Positions 12,824 to 25,343 of a stretch of 64,000 bases of DNA are shown here, in pieces. The DNA is taken from NCBI GenBank assembly GCA_037367405.1, contig JAZKJV010008882.1, forward strand, positions 868,001 through 932,000, written 5' to 3'. Every line of letters starts with the position of its first letter. Within the stretch, counting starts at the first letter, position 1. Origin of the DNA: Ottelia alismoides. Lineage: Eukaryota > Streptophyta > Magnoliopsida > Alismatales > Hydrocharitaceae. The translations under genes were made by a program, and so were the position numbers. The notes under the pieces are model-generated. The model made no database searches and was not told the DNA's origin. It worked only from the letters and a program-made list of their open reading frames with translations.

Positions 12824-15800
12824 TGATGAATCCTCATTCATCACTCTTTATTCTTTTATTTTACCTAGATATCTTGGCAAAATACCATGTATATGATTGT
12901 AAATACAATAAGTTACCAAAATGCATGCTTTGTGTAAATATGAATAATTAGCATGTATTTGTGCATAAATAAAAGAATAAAGAATTAAAGAAAAAGAAGG
13001 AAATATTTAGAATAAAGATTGAGTGACCTAAACCCAAGAGAGGGCCCAACATGGATCTGATCGTCAAATAAAACAAGTAGAGAAAGATAGGGCCACTCAT
13101 CCTTGTACATATCCGCTATATATATATGTATATACATAATTTATTTTCTCAAAAATAAAAATAAAAATGTGTTTCTCTTATTTTGTACATATTTATAAAA
13201 ATAAAATAAAAGAAAACAAAAATAAAATAAGTTTTCTCTTTCCACAGTGTACATACCATGTATATATGTAACATGTACTTATTTATTTCACCTTTGTAAA
13301 TAATAAATAAAAATAAAATTATTTTATATCCCAAATTTGATGTTGTAAATAAATAAAATATAAAATAGGATTTTGTATAAAAATAAACAAAATAAAAATT
13401 AAAACAAAAATACATAGGTATTTTATACGTGTATATAATATTATATTATGTATATAACATAATTTATTTTTCAAAAAAATAAATAAAAATCACAAAAAAT
13501 AATTTGAAAAAAATAAACATTTTTTATTTTGTAAAATATTTTTAAATAAAATCATTTTCGATTTTTAATTTAATTTATAAAGATTTTTTACCTTGGATTT
13601 TTCTGATTGGTCCACGGGGGATTGTTGACCCCCGGTCAACTCCCCCCTGGACCACTCTTCTCCGCGGATCTTGTTTCCAACCCGTTTTTGCCAAATTATT
13701 ACAAACTGATCCGACCACCTTCCCTCTCGATCGAGGCCCCGTATGTCGAGGACAGATCCATGATTCACGCCCGCCTATTCTCTTAGAGGTCCGCTCCTCG
13801 ATCCGCGTGCTTCGCTCCCATCTTCTCGGACCCTCATCGAGTATATAGTCATTTGGAGCCATACCTTTTCAAGCATCTTCGGTCATTGTCTTCGACCCCA
13901 GTGACCTCCATTCTCCTCCTTGAGTGACAGCGAGTGTAGGGGAGTGCTGCAGTGAGGCCTTGAAGCCTTTAGCCCTAGGTCCGGCGAGCCCCCTCACCGT
14001 GCTCTGCCATCCGGTGAGCTTGAGCCTCTGGAAGCGTCATTCCATCGGGGCGACGATATCAGGAGGTAGATGGTCTCCAACACAGACGCCTTCAGCCATC
14101 AAGTACCCTCGATATAATCTAGCCTTCTTTACATTTCGATCTTTAGATTTCCGGCCAGAACCCTTCATCGGACCGCCTAGCTCAATCCGATCATCCATCT
14201 GCCCTCCCGACCATCCCATCATCTTCGCGAGACTCCTGTCCACGTTCTTCGCCCCTTCGTTCCCCCTGGTTCGTCCCGGAACAGGATATCGCTCTCCTCT
14301 ATCGTCGCCTCGCCGGAGAGCATCGCTCCGCTTCACCCAGCCACCCATTTCGCCTGTAACCGGGTTGAGGCACTTTGCCCTCGACCCAGCTTTCTTCCCG
14401 TGCAGGTTTGAATGAGAACGAGCCTCATCTAGAGGTCCGAACACCCAGGCACAGCCGCTCCAGGTCCTTGACGTCGCCGGGGTCTTCCAGGACCTCCCGC
14501 CTTCATCGGAGCAGACCATCAGCTACGGACGTCCTTAAGCTTCATTTCGCCCATCTTAGCAGCGCCGGAGGAGCTCCCAGGCGTGCGTATTGGCCGGTCG
14601 AAGTTCGTCGGTGAGCTGTTCTTCCAGGAGCCCTCCAAACCGTCGGATCGAGTGTCTCCACCAGTTTCGATCGTGACCTTCCATCTATGGAGAGCTCGCA
14701 ATCGTTGGATCCATATGAGGATCTGATCCTGTGCATCCATCGCCGAAGGGGTACAGCCCAATCACAACCGTCCCATCTCACGCGAAGCCCCTTGGCCGTT
14801 GGATCCATAATAAGAGGGTAATTTACACTTAGTCCCTCCTTAGTTTCTGCATTTAGTTTGTAGTTTTGTAAATATTTTTAGACGTTATTTCTTACTTTGG
14901 ATAATTTGCACGTGGGACCTTGAGTTTATTTTATTTGCAATTTAGTCCCTCTGAACGTGGAGCGCGTGGTCTGTCACGTGCTCCCTGGCATATTTGCACA
15001 TTTTCTCCTGAGCTTTATTGTTGTTACCGTTTGGAGTTTTATAAATAGGAATAACATTTATGCCCCTCTGTGTCTGATTCACATGCCAACCTCGTACGTG
15101 CTTGGGATTTTTGCATTTCCAGCCCTACATTTCTTTCGCGTGTTATTATTTGGCTGGATGGTTTTCATTATTTGCACTTAGGTCCCTTTGTGTTGTGAGC
15201 CTTTGATTGGTTGAATAAAATAGCAAATTAACTCCAAATCTCCTGATATTTGGACACGTGGCCCTGCCACTGTGTGAAAATTTCATTGAATTTTTGGGAC
15301 ATATTTGTTTTGATTTTTTATTTTTAAAAATTCAAAACCCCTTATTTTTGCTGAGGTCTAAATTGAAAAATCAATTAAAAATATTAAAAATCCTTTAAAA
15401 ATCCAACAAATTTACCTTGTGCTTGTTTTGTTGCCTTTTCGATTTTGTGAAATTTTGTTGCTTTTGGATATATAAAAACCCTAAAATTTGAAAAAACTAA
15501 AAAAATCATAAAAATCATTAAAAATTCAAAAAAAACAACAAATGCAATCTCCTTTCCTTTAATTAGATTTTTATTTTTAGTTCTTCATAAATTTATTGCT
15601 AGACTTTTATAGGCTATTTTTTTATTTTTAAATAGCCTTTAGAGTCTGGCTGCACAATAGTTTGCAGTTTTGCTCTTATTTCATTTTTATAAAATCAATT
15701 AAAAATCATAAAAATATGAGAAAAATATCAAAAACATCTGAATATTCATAAAACACAAAAATATTTTTATTTCTATTTTCTGACCTGGTTTGGTGTGTTT

Positions 15801-16135
15801 AATAAATAATTGTTTGTGTCATCTTGCCTTGCTTTATTCCTTTTCTCATTATTAAAAATTACAAAAAATTAAAAACTTAAAAATCCACCAAAAATATTTT
15901 ATTTTTGATTCTCGACTACTTCGTAGGCTTCTTAGCCAATATGTGTTCCTTGAGTTCGACCCTGGTAGCTATACCAGGTTAAATAAATAGCTAGACCGCT
16001 ATTTGGATTGACTTGTTTGATTTTCTTCATATTTGATGGTCTGATTTTTTTTTGTTGACCGAGTCTCGCGGTTCGGGTCGCAACGACCTGATAATTTATA
16101 CCTATACTCGAATCGCGCAGATTTTTAGGTCATCA
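12824..16135 (+). mobile_element. Giant gypsy solo LTR, copy B (inserted in copy C)
   Basis: It starts TGATGAATCCTCATTCATCA and ends TTTTTAGGTCATCA; length 3,312 bp. The flanking pentamers are CACAT (12819-12823) and TACAT (16136-16140), a target duplication with one difference. No primer site follows the right end, so this is a solo LTR. The W-box palindrome (13624-13640) is intact; the neighbouring G-box palindrome is half lost. An acceptor-like TTTCTTCCCGTGCAG|G is at 14391-14406. Confidence 0.75.
13624..13640. promoter_or_regulatory. W-box palindrome in LTR B
   Basis: GTTGACC and GGTCAAC face each other across CCC. A decayed G-box half (TTGGTCCACG) precedes it at about 13607. Confidence 0.5.
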
Positions 16136-16893
16136 TACATTCATATTTTTATTTGGCATTTTATTGCATCTTCCCATCTATTAAAAATATAATAGAAGCT
16201 ATCTATTCCATATCTACATATAAAAATAAAAAATGTATATATATATATATAATCAATTTGAAAATTCCAAAAATATATATAATATATAACTATATATTCT
16301 AACTCCAGAACAAAAACCATAAAAAATATAAAAGAAAAACTTTAAAAATTACAAAATTCTAAAACCCTATAAAAATCAATAAAAATTCCTAAAAATCCAA
16401 AAAAAATAGTTTTTAGTTGTATATTTTCATTTATACTATACAATGTATATTAAAATAGTTTTGTGAATTTTTAAATTTATTACCTACTTTTAATACCCAA
16501 AACAATTCATATTATACATTATATTCGTTGTTTTGTATATTTACAATAAAAACATAAAAATTAACAAAAGGTTATATAAATCCAAAAAATAGATAAAAAT
16601 ATTAAAAGCACAAAATATTTTATTTTCCAATTTTCACTATATATAGATATATTTAAAATTATAACAAATTATATATACTATGTATATTTATTATTAGTAT
16701 TATTACTTATAAATAGATAAAATATATTTAAATCATTTAAAAACTAAACATGGATGTTCTTGTATATATTTACGAATATTTGTTTATTAAATATATCTTA
16801 TATATTATTTATGATATCTATAATGTTATTATTACTATATATAGGTGTATCAATACATATTAAATCTTTGAAAACAATAAACTGAAAATTTTC
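16136..16893 (+). mobile_element. LTR copy C, fragment 2 (AT-rich 3' part)
   Basis: AT-rich sequence between LTR B and the LINE, rich in AAAAATxxAAAA phrases like the last kilobase of copies D and F. Assignment rests mostly on position: it links fragments 1 and 3 of copy C once B and the LINE are set aside. Confidence 0.45.
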
Positions 16894-17047
16894 AAACAAC
16901 AACAGAATCTTTTCCCACAATTAAGTAGGGACGGCTACATGGATTCTTCGCCTCCATTCAAATCTATCTTGGGTCAGTCTCGAGCTTAAATCCAAAAAAG
17001 TGAGATCCCTTCGTATAGTCTATTTCCAACACTTCTTGGGGTCATCT

Positions 17048-18561
17048 TCACCCTCTCTTAGCCGTCTCAACATCCCAGCACTCGCTTCTCCTAACTGGTA
17101 CATCAGTTGTTCTTCTTTGCAAATGACCAAACCATCTTGAGCGGTTTTCTCGCATCTTATCCTCAATCAGCGCTACAACAACTTTCTTTCCAATTGCATC
17201 ATTCCGAATCAGATCTTTATGTGTGTATCCACACATCCACCCTAGCATTTTCATTTCTGCTACAACCATCCTCTGCAAATGTCTATGGTTCACAGGACAA
17301 CACTCCGATCCATAGAGCATAGCAGGTGTCATGGTTGCTTTGTAAAACTTTCCTTTAATTTTTAAAGGAATATCTTTTCACATAGAACAGTAGAGGCTCC
17401 TCTCAACTTTAGTTGGTCTGTATTTATTATATCACTAACATATCCATTAATTTCCCCATCATGTTCCAAAATACATCCCATATATCTAAAAGAATCTCTC
17501 TTTTTGAATGTTATCATCAACAATCTTCACCTTGATTTCTTCATCATTGCTTCCAACAAAGGTGCACCCCATATATTTTGTCTTAGCCCTACTTATAAGA
17601 AATCCTTCAGTCTTCAAAGCATGTCTCCAGACCTCAAGCTTCTCATTTACTCCATCTCTAGTCTCGTCAATCAAGATAATATCATCGACAAATAACATAC
17701 ACCAAGGCAACTCCTCCTGAATGTGGCTTGTCAACTCATCCATAATCAAAGTAAAAAATAAATGGACTCAAAGTTGAACCTTCATGTAAACCATTGTTGA
17801 TGTCAAAATAGTCAGTCGTCCCATACATGGTCCTTACACATAATAGTCTTATAATACATATCCTCTACGAGGTTAATGTATAGGATATGTACTTGTCTTT
17901 TCTCCAAAACTCTCCATAATATCTCTCGTGGGACAAAATCATAAGCTTTCTCTAAATAAATAAAGATCATATGGAGGTTCTTCCTTTTAGCTATATAAAT
18001 CTCCATTGTTCTCCTCATTAAATGGATGACTTATATAGTCAAGCGACCTGGCACGAAATCGAATTGGTTTTATTTAACTTTGGAAACTTGCCTCAACCTT
18101 CTTTCGACCACACGTTCCCAAATTTTCATAGTGTGACTCATCAGCTTGATACCTTTGTAATTTGAACAATTTTGAATGTCTCCTTTATTCTTATAAAGAG
18201 GCACCATGATACTCCCCCTCCAATCTTCATGCATTTTCTTACTTCGCCAAATAATATTGAATAGATTTGTAAACCAAGTCAAACAGTGCTCACCTAAAAC
18301 TCTCTATACTTCTACAGGGATGTCATCCGGTCCTATACCTTTCCCATGTCTCATAACCTTCAAAGCCTTCTCTACTTCATTTCTTTTTATTCGTCTATAG
18401 CGTGCACGTTTCAAGCAACTTTCACTACTAGTTAGATCACCCAAAGTGATCTCTCTATTTCCTTCCCCAATGAAAAGTTTATGGAAGTACTGCTCCCATC
18501 TACTCTCTATATCCTTTTGAGTAACAAACACATGATCTTCCTCGTCCTTAATGCATCTCAC
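17048..18561 (-). pseudogene. RTE LINE reverse transcriptase domain, frameshifted
   Basis: The pieces read in order KGIGPDDIPVEV (18304-18561), [14 protein letters not shown] text with [20 protein letters not shown] (18070-18282), [16 protein letters not shown] (17812-18018) and CMLFVDDIIL (17486-17749), where the usual FADD catalytic box is FVDD. The C-terminal piece has RWFGHLQRR (17048-17332). Stops and frameshifts separate the pieces, so it is inactive. The plus-strand LINE at 53.7 kb is a close relative. Confidence 0.85.
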
Positions 18562-18779
18562 TTAAGAAAGGTCTTTGGTCTTTCTTTCTCTTGCTTTGGT
18601 CAACCTGAATTTATCCTTTTGACCCTCCTTAGAGTCAAGATTTCTATACAAAACTTCACAAGCTTTTGGCATAGCTTCGCTTACAACCTTCTTTTCTTCA
18701 TTCTTCACTATTTTGTAATTTGTGAAAGTTTCCTCTGTTCTATCCTTAGACATAGCTTTAAAGCATGCTCTTTTAATTT

Positions 18780-19740
18780 TTAACTTCTCTTGCACCCCTT
18801 TACTCCACCACTAAGCCTCCTTTGACCTGGAGCTCCTCCCTCTGACTCTCCTAGCATATCTTTGTCTACCTTTCGTATACAAGATGCTATTGTCTCCCAC
18901 ATCTCGTTTTCACTTCCACTGTAATCCCAAGATAAGTCTTCTAAAACCTTCTCCCTGAAGCTCGACTGCTTGAGTGGGAGATTCCTCCATCTAGTTCTAG
19001 TGATCTTAGAAACCATCCTTTTCTTTACCATCCCTTTTATTAGCACATCCAAGACTAATAAGCGATGTTGGGTTGTCAAACTCTCTCCTGGGATTACTTT
19101 GCAGTCTTTACAACACAACCAATCTCTTCTTCTCAACGCAAATTAATCTATCTGTGTTCTAGTTGGGTCACTCTTGTAAGTAATTAAATGCTCCTCCCTT
19201 TTCTTGAAGAGATTGTTTGCTATGAAAAGATCATATGCCATTACAAAATCCAGAATTACTTTTCCCTCTTCATTTCTATCCCCAAAATCATGTCCTCCAT
19301 AAACACTAGCATACCCTGAAGCATCTTTTCCCACATGTCCATTAAGATCTCCACCTATGCAAATCATCTCTTTGTGAGATTCCTCGTAAAATCTTATATA
19401 GATCCTCCCAAAAAGCTTGTTTAGTTATTTCATCTAAACTAATGTATGGTGCATAAACCGAGATGATATTCAGAATTTCTTCTTCAAGCATCAATTTTAG
19501 CAAAATAATTTGATTCCTGAATCTTTGCACCTCAACCACACAATCCTTCAAATCCTTTTGAACAACCATCTCAACACCATTTCTGGCCTTATCTTCACAT
19601 GAATACCAAATTTTAAAGCGTGTCTTCTCAATCTCCCTTGATTTCTCTCTAATCCATTTAGTCTCTTGAAGAAATAGTATATGAATCTTCCTTATTTCCA
19701 TCATATCCACTATCTCCATCAAATTTTCTGGTTAAAGTGA
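18780..19740 (-). pseudogene. RTE LINE endonuclease (APE-type) domain, frameshifted
   Basis: Two frames cover the domain. The upstream one (19342-19722) has ILFLQETKW, the conserved N/QET metal-binding motif, and IISVYAP. The next (19143-19367) begins ICIGGDLNGHVG, matching the GDFN-type catalytic block. The frame at 18780-19136 holds TQHRLLVLD, the C-terminal catalytic-histidine region. In active elements this enzyme nicks the target for target-primed reverse transcription. The frame changes between the pieces mean this copy makes no enzyme. Confidence 0.8.
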
Positions 19741-20221
19741 CAATATTACAACTACCAATCCACAACTTCTTTTGCAATCTTTTATGGACTAACTTCTTTA
19801 CTCGCATGCATCCATTATGCAAGAACCCTTGCAAATTTTGGACTGCATCTGTACGGTGATGCAACAGAACTAGCTTATTTACCCGTACATGTTCCTCATG
19901 CGAGAACCCTTGCAAATTTTGAACTACATCGAGGATGCGATTAGTGAGCAACCTCGAGAATACTGGACCTGGGGTAGCGGTCCTTGCCAATTTTTCATTG
20001 CATCCGGGCGAAGCAACGCGTCGCAAGTAGGGAACACCCCAACGAAATCTATATGTTTGCTCAAGTCTATGTAGAAAAGATCTGACTATCACGAGGAAAC
20101 TTCCTAAATAGTTTTTTTTTAAAAAAGTATTATCTAGGAAGTTTACTCCGACTATTTTAAGATGGATGTTGGCTACCTAATGCAACCCTCCTCATTTACC
20201 CAAGCTTGGGACCGACCATGG

Positions 20222-20643
20222 CTGAATTAAATAAAATTTACAAAATTAAACAAATTGAAAATTAAATTATAAAAATACAAAATTAAAATTTATAAAAACA
20301 TTAAATATAATTAAAAATCCCATAAAAATAAAAACCAAAAAAAGTACAAAAATAATTATTATCAATTTTTATTAATTGATAATGATTATATCGATCCACA
20401 TTTACTTCCAGCGGTTCGACCCCTACTACTTTGTCACTGTACACTTTTTGTAGGGTATAATAAATTTCACCCCACATTTATTCTTTGTTATATCTATATC
20501 GTTGGTTGATTGTTGATCTATTTGGTTGATTGGGTTCCGAAAGCCAAGAGAGGCACTGCTACAACGATTGCCAGATCCGACATGTCAAACACAATATGCC
20601 CTCCAAGACCGGATGTTAGGATCCCTGATCTTCCAAATTATCA
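20222..20643 (+). mobile_element. LTR copy C, fragment 3 (3' end)
   Basis: This runs from AT-rich text into the LTR terminus ..AAATTATCA, directly before a decayed primer site. Its last 240 bases match, on the opposite strand, the start of copy E (21185-21400): shared blocks include GGATC(C/T)GG(T/C)AATCGTTGTA and TTATTATA(C/T)CCTACA. C and E therefore belong to one older subfamily. Confidence 0.65.
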
Positions 20644-20645
20644 AA

Positions 20646-21184
20646 TGATGTCGTTGTCGGGGAGCAACAATTTAGGATAGTGTATGCTAAGTTGTTCATG
20701 TTATCTATATTTTATTTCATTTTACAAGTATTTTTTTATTTGTTTTGCCCAATTCTCTTTGTTGACTTACGAAGACTTTTGCAGCCTCTTGAGGTGGGGA
20801 CTAGCTTTCTTCGTTGAGTAGGTAGGAGAGAGCAAGAAGAATACATGGATTTGAGAAGAGTAGTTTAGTGTGGATTTTATTTTATTTTTAGAGAGAGACG
20901 TTTATTTTAGCATTATTAATTTTTAATAATATAGGTACAAGACATTTGGACATTTAAACTCACAAGGACCTTGTATACCAATTGTCTGTTCACTTGAGGG
21001 CCCACTCGGTTTTTATTGTATTTACATTGCTTTCTACCTTTTGTCCTCCATGTTTTCCACTTGTTTTTACCCGTTTACCATGTTTTATATTTTATTTTTT
21101 TATTTGTTTCATGTGATTGAATCCTTGATAGAATGTTTTGGCGAGAGGTGTCTAATGTCCAGTCTTGGAGGAACCTACGGTGTT
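20646..21184 (+). other. Decayed tRNA-Asp primer site and leader of element C
   Basis: TGATGTCGTTGTCGGGGAGC at 20646-20665 is the tRNA-Asp primer site with three changes. The following half kilobase matches the leader of element A (reverse strand, about 1700-2170), including TGTTCACTTGAGGGCCCACT. The element breaks off at 21184, where LTR copy E begins in the opposite direction. Confidence 0.65.
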
Positions 21185-21703
21185 TGATAAATCGGATCCG
21201 GTAATCGTTGTATCAACCCTCTCTCGGCTCTCAATACGTCCCCAAATAATCATAAAAAAGAAACCCATAATATAGATGAAATAACAAAATGATGCGCAGT
21301 GAAAATTATTATATCCTACATAAAGATGTGTATAAACAATAAGTGCAAGGGTCGAAGCACTAAGAGCAAGTTGTGGATAGGTAAATTATTGTCTATTAAT
21401 AATAATAAATAAAATTTGTTTTTGTAATTTTCTAATTTTTAACTTTTTGGATTTTAAATAATATTTATTTTTTTATGGATTTTTATATTACATTATATTT
21501 TTTATATTTATAGTTTTTATATATTTTTTATTTTGTAATTTTTACCTCTTTAAAGATACAACAAGTTTGTATATATATATATATATATATTAATATGTAT
21601 ATTACAAATACTTTATATGATATATTTAATAAATAAAAATGTAAACATATAGGAAATATATATAGGTACCGTCCTTTTAGTTTTTTTTAAAAGTTTTATG
21701 TAA
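21185..21703 (-). mobile_element. Giant gypsy LTR, copy E, fragment 1 (3' end)
   Basis: In minus orientation this is the end of an LTR (..CGATTTATCA) with a very weak primer-site remnant just outside it. It is split by solo LTR D, whose target duplication GTAAT lies at 21704-21708. A (TA)n run lies at about 21571-21592. Confidence 0.6.
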
Positions 21704-22664
21704 GTAATTGATGAATCCACATTTCATCATCTTTATTCTATCATTTTGGCCTCAAAAACCCTAGTAAATGCTTGTAAATAGCATCAAATAGAGCATATTA
21801 GCATTCATGCATGTACCTGTAAATAGTGTATAAAATATTGTAATTAAAGCCAAAATTATAGAATAAACAAAAGAAAATAAAAAGAATAAAATATTGTAAA
21901 TATTTTATGACCCAAAACCCCGAGAACTAGGCATCTTAATGAATAGGTCGACAAGGAATAAAGTAGGGGGAGATAAGGGTCAAATACAATACACATTCTT
22001 TCATTCTTTATTCATTTTGGGACCTATTTTTGGTTCCACTTTTTATACCTCAAATAAAAGAACTTTGTAAATTAAAGTTGTAGATAATTAAATAAATAAA
22101 AATACAAAATTAATTTCACTGAAAATAATGTACAGATAAAAAGTTATGGTCTGAATAAGATTCTGGAACTCCAACTTCCCAGATCTGTATCTTGCAAATA
22201 AAAACTCGAAATGTACCAAACTCACCTTTAATTGTATATAACGTAAAATAATCTATTTAATGGAGGTGGTTTCGCATTTTTCGAAGTTATGGTTTGAAAG
22301 TTGAGTTTTGGACCCCTGTTGTATACTGTACAGATTAAAACATTCAATTTATTCTTTATTCATTACTTTGATAATTTTATATTTTCATAATTATGTAAAC
22401 ATTACTTATAATATATTTGAGCATTAAAATCAGAATAAAAATACAAAAGACATGCAAAATAAAATAGATGTATATAGAATACATAGGTATATATACCTAT
22501 AAGGAGTATAAAAGTAAACTTGTGAAAATATATTCCATAAAAATAATTACAAATCAGAATAAAAAACTACATAAAATAATAAATATTTTTTATTTTATAA
22601 TCATAATTTAATTCAGTCATTTTCTAATTTTAATTGAATTAATACATCTTTTTCTAGGTTTTTT

Positions 22665-22726
22665 CCTGGTTGGTCCACGTGGACCAACCAGGAGGGTCAG
22701 AGAGTTGACCCCAGGTCAACTCTCTG
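22665..22726. promoter_or_regulatory. Paired perfect palindromes in LTR D (G-box + W-box pair)
   Basis: A 28-bp perfect palindrome (22665-22692) is centred on CCACGTGG. Five bases later CAGAGAGTTGACC (22698-22710) is mirrored exactly at 22714-22726 across CCA. The 13-bp arms are perfect and longer than the binding cores need. They could act as factor-binding sites or form a cruciform or RNA hairpin. Confidence 0.65.
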
Positions 22727-23137
22727 TCCCGACCCCTGTGGGTTGTCAGAAAATAGCTTTTTGACCATTTTCGAGGATTTTTGGAAGGCGATCCTTGCAC
22801 CCTTTGGTGTTGCACTCTGAACGACTTTTCCTCCTCGTTGAATGGTGATTCATGCCCATGTGCAACCTCGGGCCGTGAATCGACGATCTCCCCGCTTTGC
22901 CTCGGTCTTTCCCCCATGGCCGTCAACCCTACTTAAGCAAAGTTTGAATTTCGATTCAAACTTGAACCACATTCCATCCAGAATTTCTCCCCCTTTGGCT
23001 CTCGTTGGAAGCCTGGAGGTGACAGCTTCAGGTCCCAACCTTCAAAGCGGAGGGACGTTAATCGTTCTGGACGCGTTCCTCATCTCCGGCGAGCCTCACC
23101 GTTGAGGTTTCTCAACCTCGGGTCCTGCCCCCTTGAG

Positions 23138-23363
23138 GTATCCATCCCCTTTATTTCTTTGCTCGTTTTATTCCCCATAGTCATAGCTTCATCAAGCCAT
23201 CTTAATCTCCATCGCTCGCCTATCGATTCGCTCAATCGATCGTTCGTCGGATCTATCTCCGGCCAACCTCGCGTTCACATCATCCGTTGCCGTACACCGC
23301 CATTCCACTTCGCTATGTGGTTGGGGCAATTTGCCCCCGACCATATCACCCTTTTTTGTGCAG
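23138..23363 (+). other. Intron-like GT...AG interval in LTR D
   Basis: TTGAG|GTATCCATCC starts it and CCCTTTTTTGTGCAG|G ends it, 226 bp. Its position in the LTR matches that of the intervals in A (221 bp) and F (229 bp). Confidence 0.35.
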
Positions 23364-25343
23364 GTAACGGAGCGTATCGAGCACCTGGGGTGTTTTTGCG
23401 AGTTCGCCGGAGGTATTTTGGGAGCCCTCGTTCCTCCACCTTCGCCTGCGAGCTCTGGTGGCCACCGCCACCTTCTGAAGCCCCAGGCGAGTAGAGATCA
23501 CTTGCAAGAGGAGTTTGGCCCATTCTGAAGCAAAAAGGACCGTCAGCGGAGGAGGATCGAGCCGGAGAAGCCTCGCTGCGGCGATGTTCCTCCCTGTTCG
23601 TCCACCTGCCTCCGTGACCGTTGGATCAGGCCCGATCTTCCAGATGCTACAGCCGCCCTCGGATCTTTCTCAGGCTCAGCCGTTCGATCAGTCAATCTCA
23701 ATCTAATCTGGACCGTTAGCGGCCGAAGGGGTATCACGCTACCACCGCACGACACGTGTCAAGGGGACGGCTTACAGCCGTCCGATCAGCGCCCGCCTTG
23801 GGTATTTTGCAACTCAACCCATGGTGTTTTTGTAATTTAATTTAAGGTACTTAAACTTTCCTATGTCATGTTAAAGTTTTGTAAAATTTATCTTGAACCC
23901 CTTGAACTTTCAACATTTACAGCTGGGTCCTCGGCGACGTCACCTCACGTGACCTGTTCACGTGAGGCGCTGGCTTTTTGCAGAGGAGCCCTTGACCTTT
24001 TGTGGATTTCATCTCAGTACGCTAAGTTTTGTATTAAGTGTTAACTTTTTGGGAAAATTGCAAGTGAGTCCCTGGGTATTTTGGATATTACGAAGTAGTC
24101 CTTCCCAAGCGCGTGCAAGTCACGCGCCCTGGTGGGAGATTTGCAGGAACACCCTCCCGGGTTTGGTTATTTTAAATTGGTCCATTAAATTGAATATTCA
24201 GTTATATATTTTGTGGAAAATTGCGTGTATGCCCCTGGATGTCTTGATATGTGCACTTATCCCCCTACCAGGCTGTGAATTTTTGCGTGCTTGCTCTATT
24301 TATTTAAGGGATCATTTTAACTTGAAAAAATCCACAAAAATCATACTAAACTACTGTTAACTTGCACTTGCACGCCATATCTTTATTTTTCATTTTTACT
24401 ACATTTTTATATGTATTAAAAATAAAAAAACATGCCATTTCAGTACTGTTTGGCTTATAAAATACCAAAAAATAGTAAAACCCCTAGAAAAATTCCAAAA
24501 AAAACCTACTGTCTATTTTATCCTATTTTAGTGTCAGTCCAAAAATCACTAAAAATTTCAAAAGAAAAACCTTAAAAATTTGAAAATACCTTAAAACTTC
24601 AAAAAATCTATAAAATCGTAGAAAAATCAAAAAAAATACAAATTCAAGTTCTGTAGATTCCCCATTTTATTATCTTTATTTTAAAATTAATTTGGGTTGA
24701 TATTGTTTCATATTTTTCATTCCCATTTTGATCTCGGCCAGATTGTTGATTCACTGTTTTCATTTATTTTGTCTTTTAAAAATACCAAAAAGATTCTGAA
24801 AAATACCCAAAAATCACAAAAATAGTACAAACTCATAAAAATACCAAAAAAGATTTTATTTCTGAATTTTTGAGCATTTTTGCTTGCTTTTATAAATATT
24901 TTTTCACTTCTTTTATTCCATTGTTTATAAATTCCAATATTTAAAAAGAAAAAATATAAAATATAAAATATAAAAAATTAGTAAATTAAAATCAAAATAC
25001 AAAATTAAGAATAAAAAAATTAAAAAAATTAAAAACCCACAAAAATATTTGCATTGCATATTGTAGACAACACATTCACACTCACTCACATACACATTTT
25101 GTAGATCTATCCTGCGTTGCTCCCTGTGTTCGAACTCTTTGCATACTTGCTTCTATACATCTTTTGTGCAGAGTTAAAAATAAATTTTAACTTTACATTT
25201 GCTTGTCATTTTGTGATACTTTTAGTGTGGGTTAATTGTTGATTTTATACGAGATTCATTTGAGGGTCGCTACAGCGACGGTTGTCTCCGCCTTGTGTGA
25301 GACACTATTTTAGACCCCGTGAATTTCGCCCTAAATCAGTAAT

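Larger units (their letters stand above)
16894..20221 (-). mobile_element. RTE-clade LINE, near full length, inactivated
   Basis: The element lies on the minus strand. Its 3' end carries CCGTCCCTACTTAATTGTGG and a (GTT)n tail (plus-strand CAACAACAAC at 16894-16903), the signature end of plant RTE LINEs. Its 5' end is the CATGG..GGTCCCAAGC block near 20190-20221. Between them run an APE-type endonuclease and a reverse transcriptase in broken frames. It interrupts LTR copy C. I could not identify target duplications with confidence. Confidence 0.85.
21709..25338 (+). mobile_element. Giant gypsy solo LTR, copy D
   Basis: It starts TGATGAATCCACATTTCATC and ends GCCCTAAATCA; length 3,630 bp. Perfect 5-bp target duplications GTAAT stand at 21704-21708 and 25339-25343. 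No primer site, polypurine tract or coding region accompanies it, so it is a solo LTR left by recombination between two LTRs. Internal order: AT-rich start with GGAATAAAGTAGGGGGAGAT (about 21955), perfect palindromes (22665-22726), GC-rich part with an intron-like interval (23138-23363), iterated TTTGCA..CCC phrases (23800-24330), AT-rich end. It interrupts LTR E. Confidence 0.92.

Noticed and set aside
13924..14808. Several long frames on both strands in the GC-rich part
   Set aside because: They lie inside LTR B; the frames overlap on both strands, are not kept in copies D and F, and follow from GC richness.
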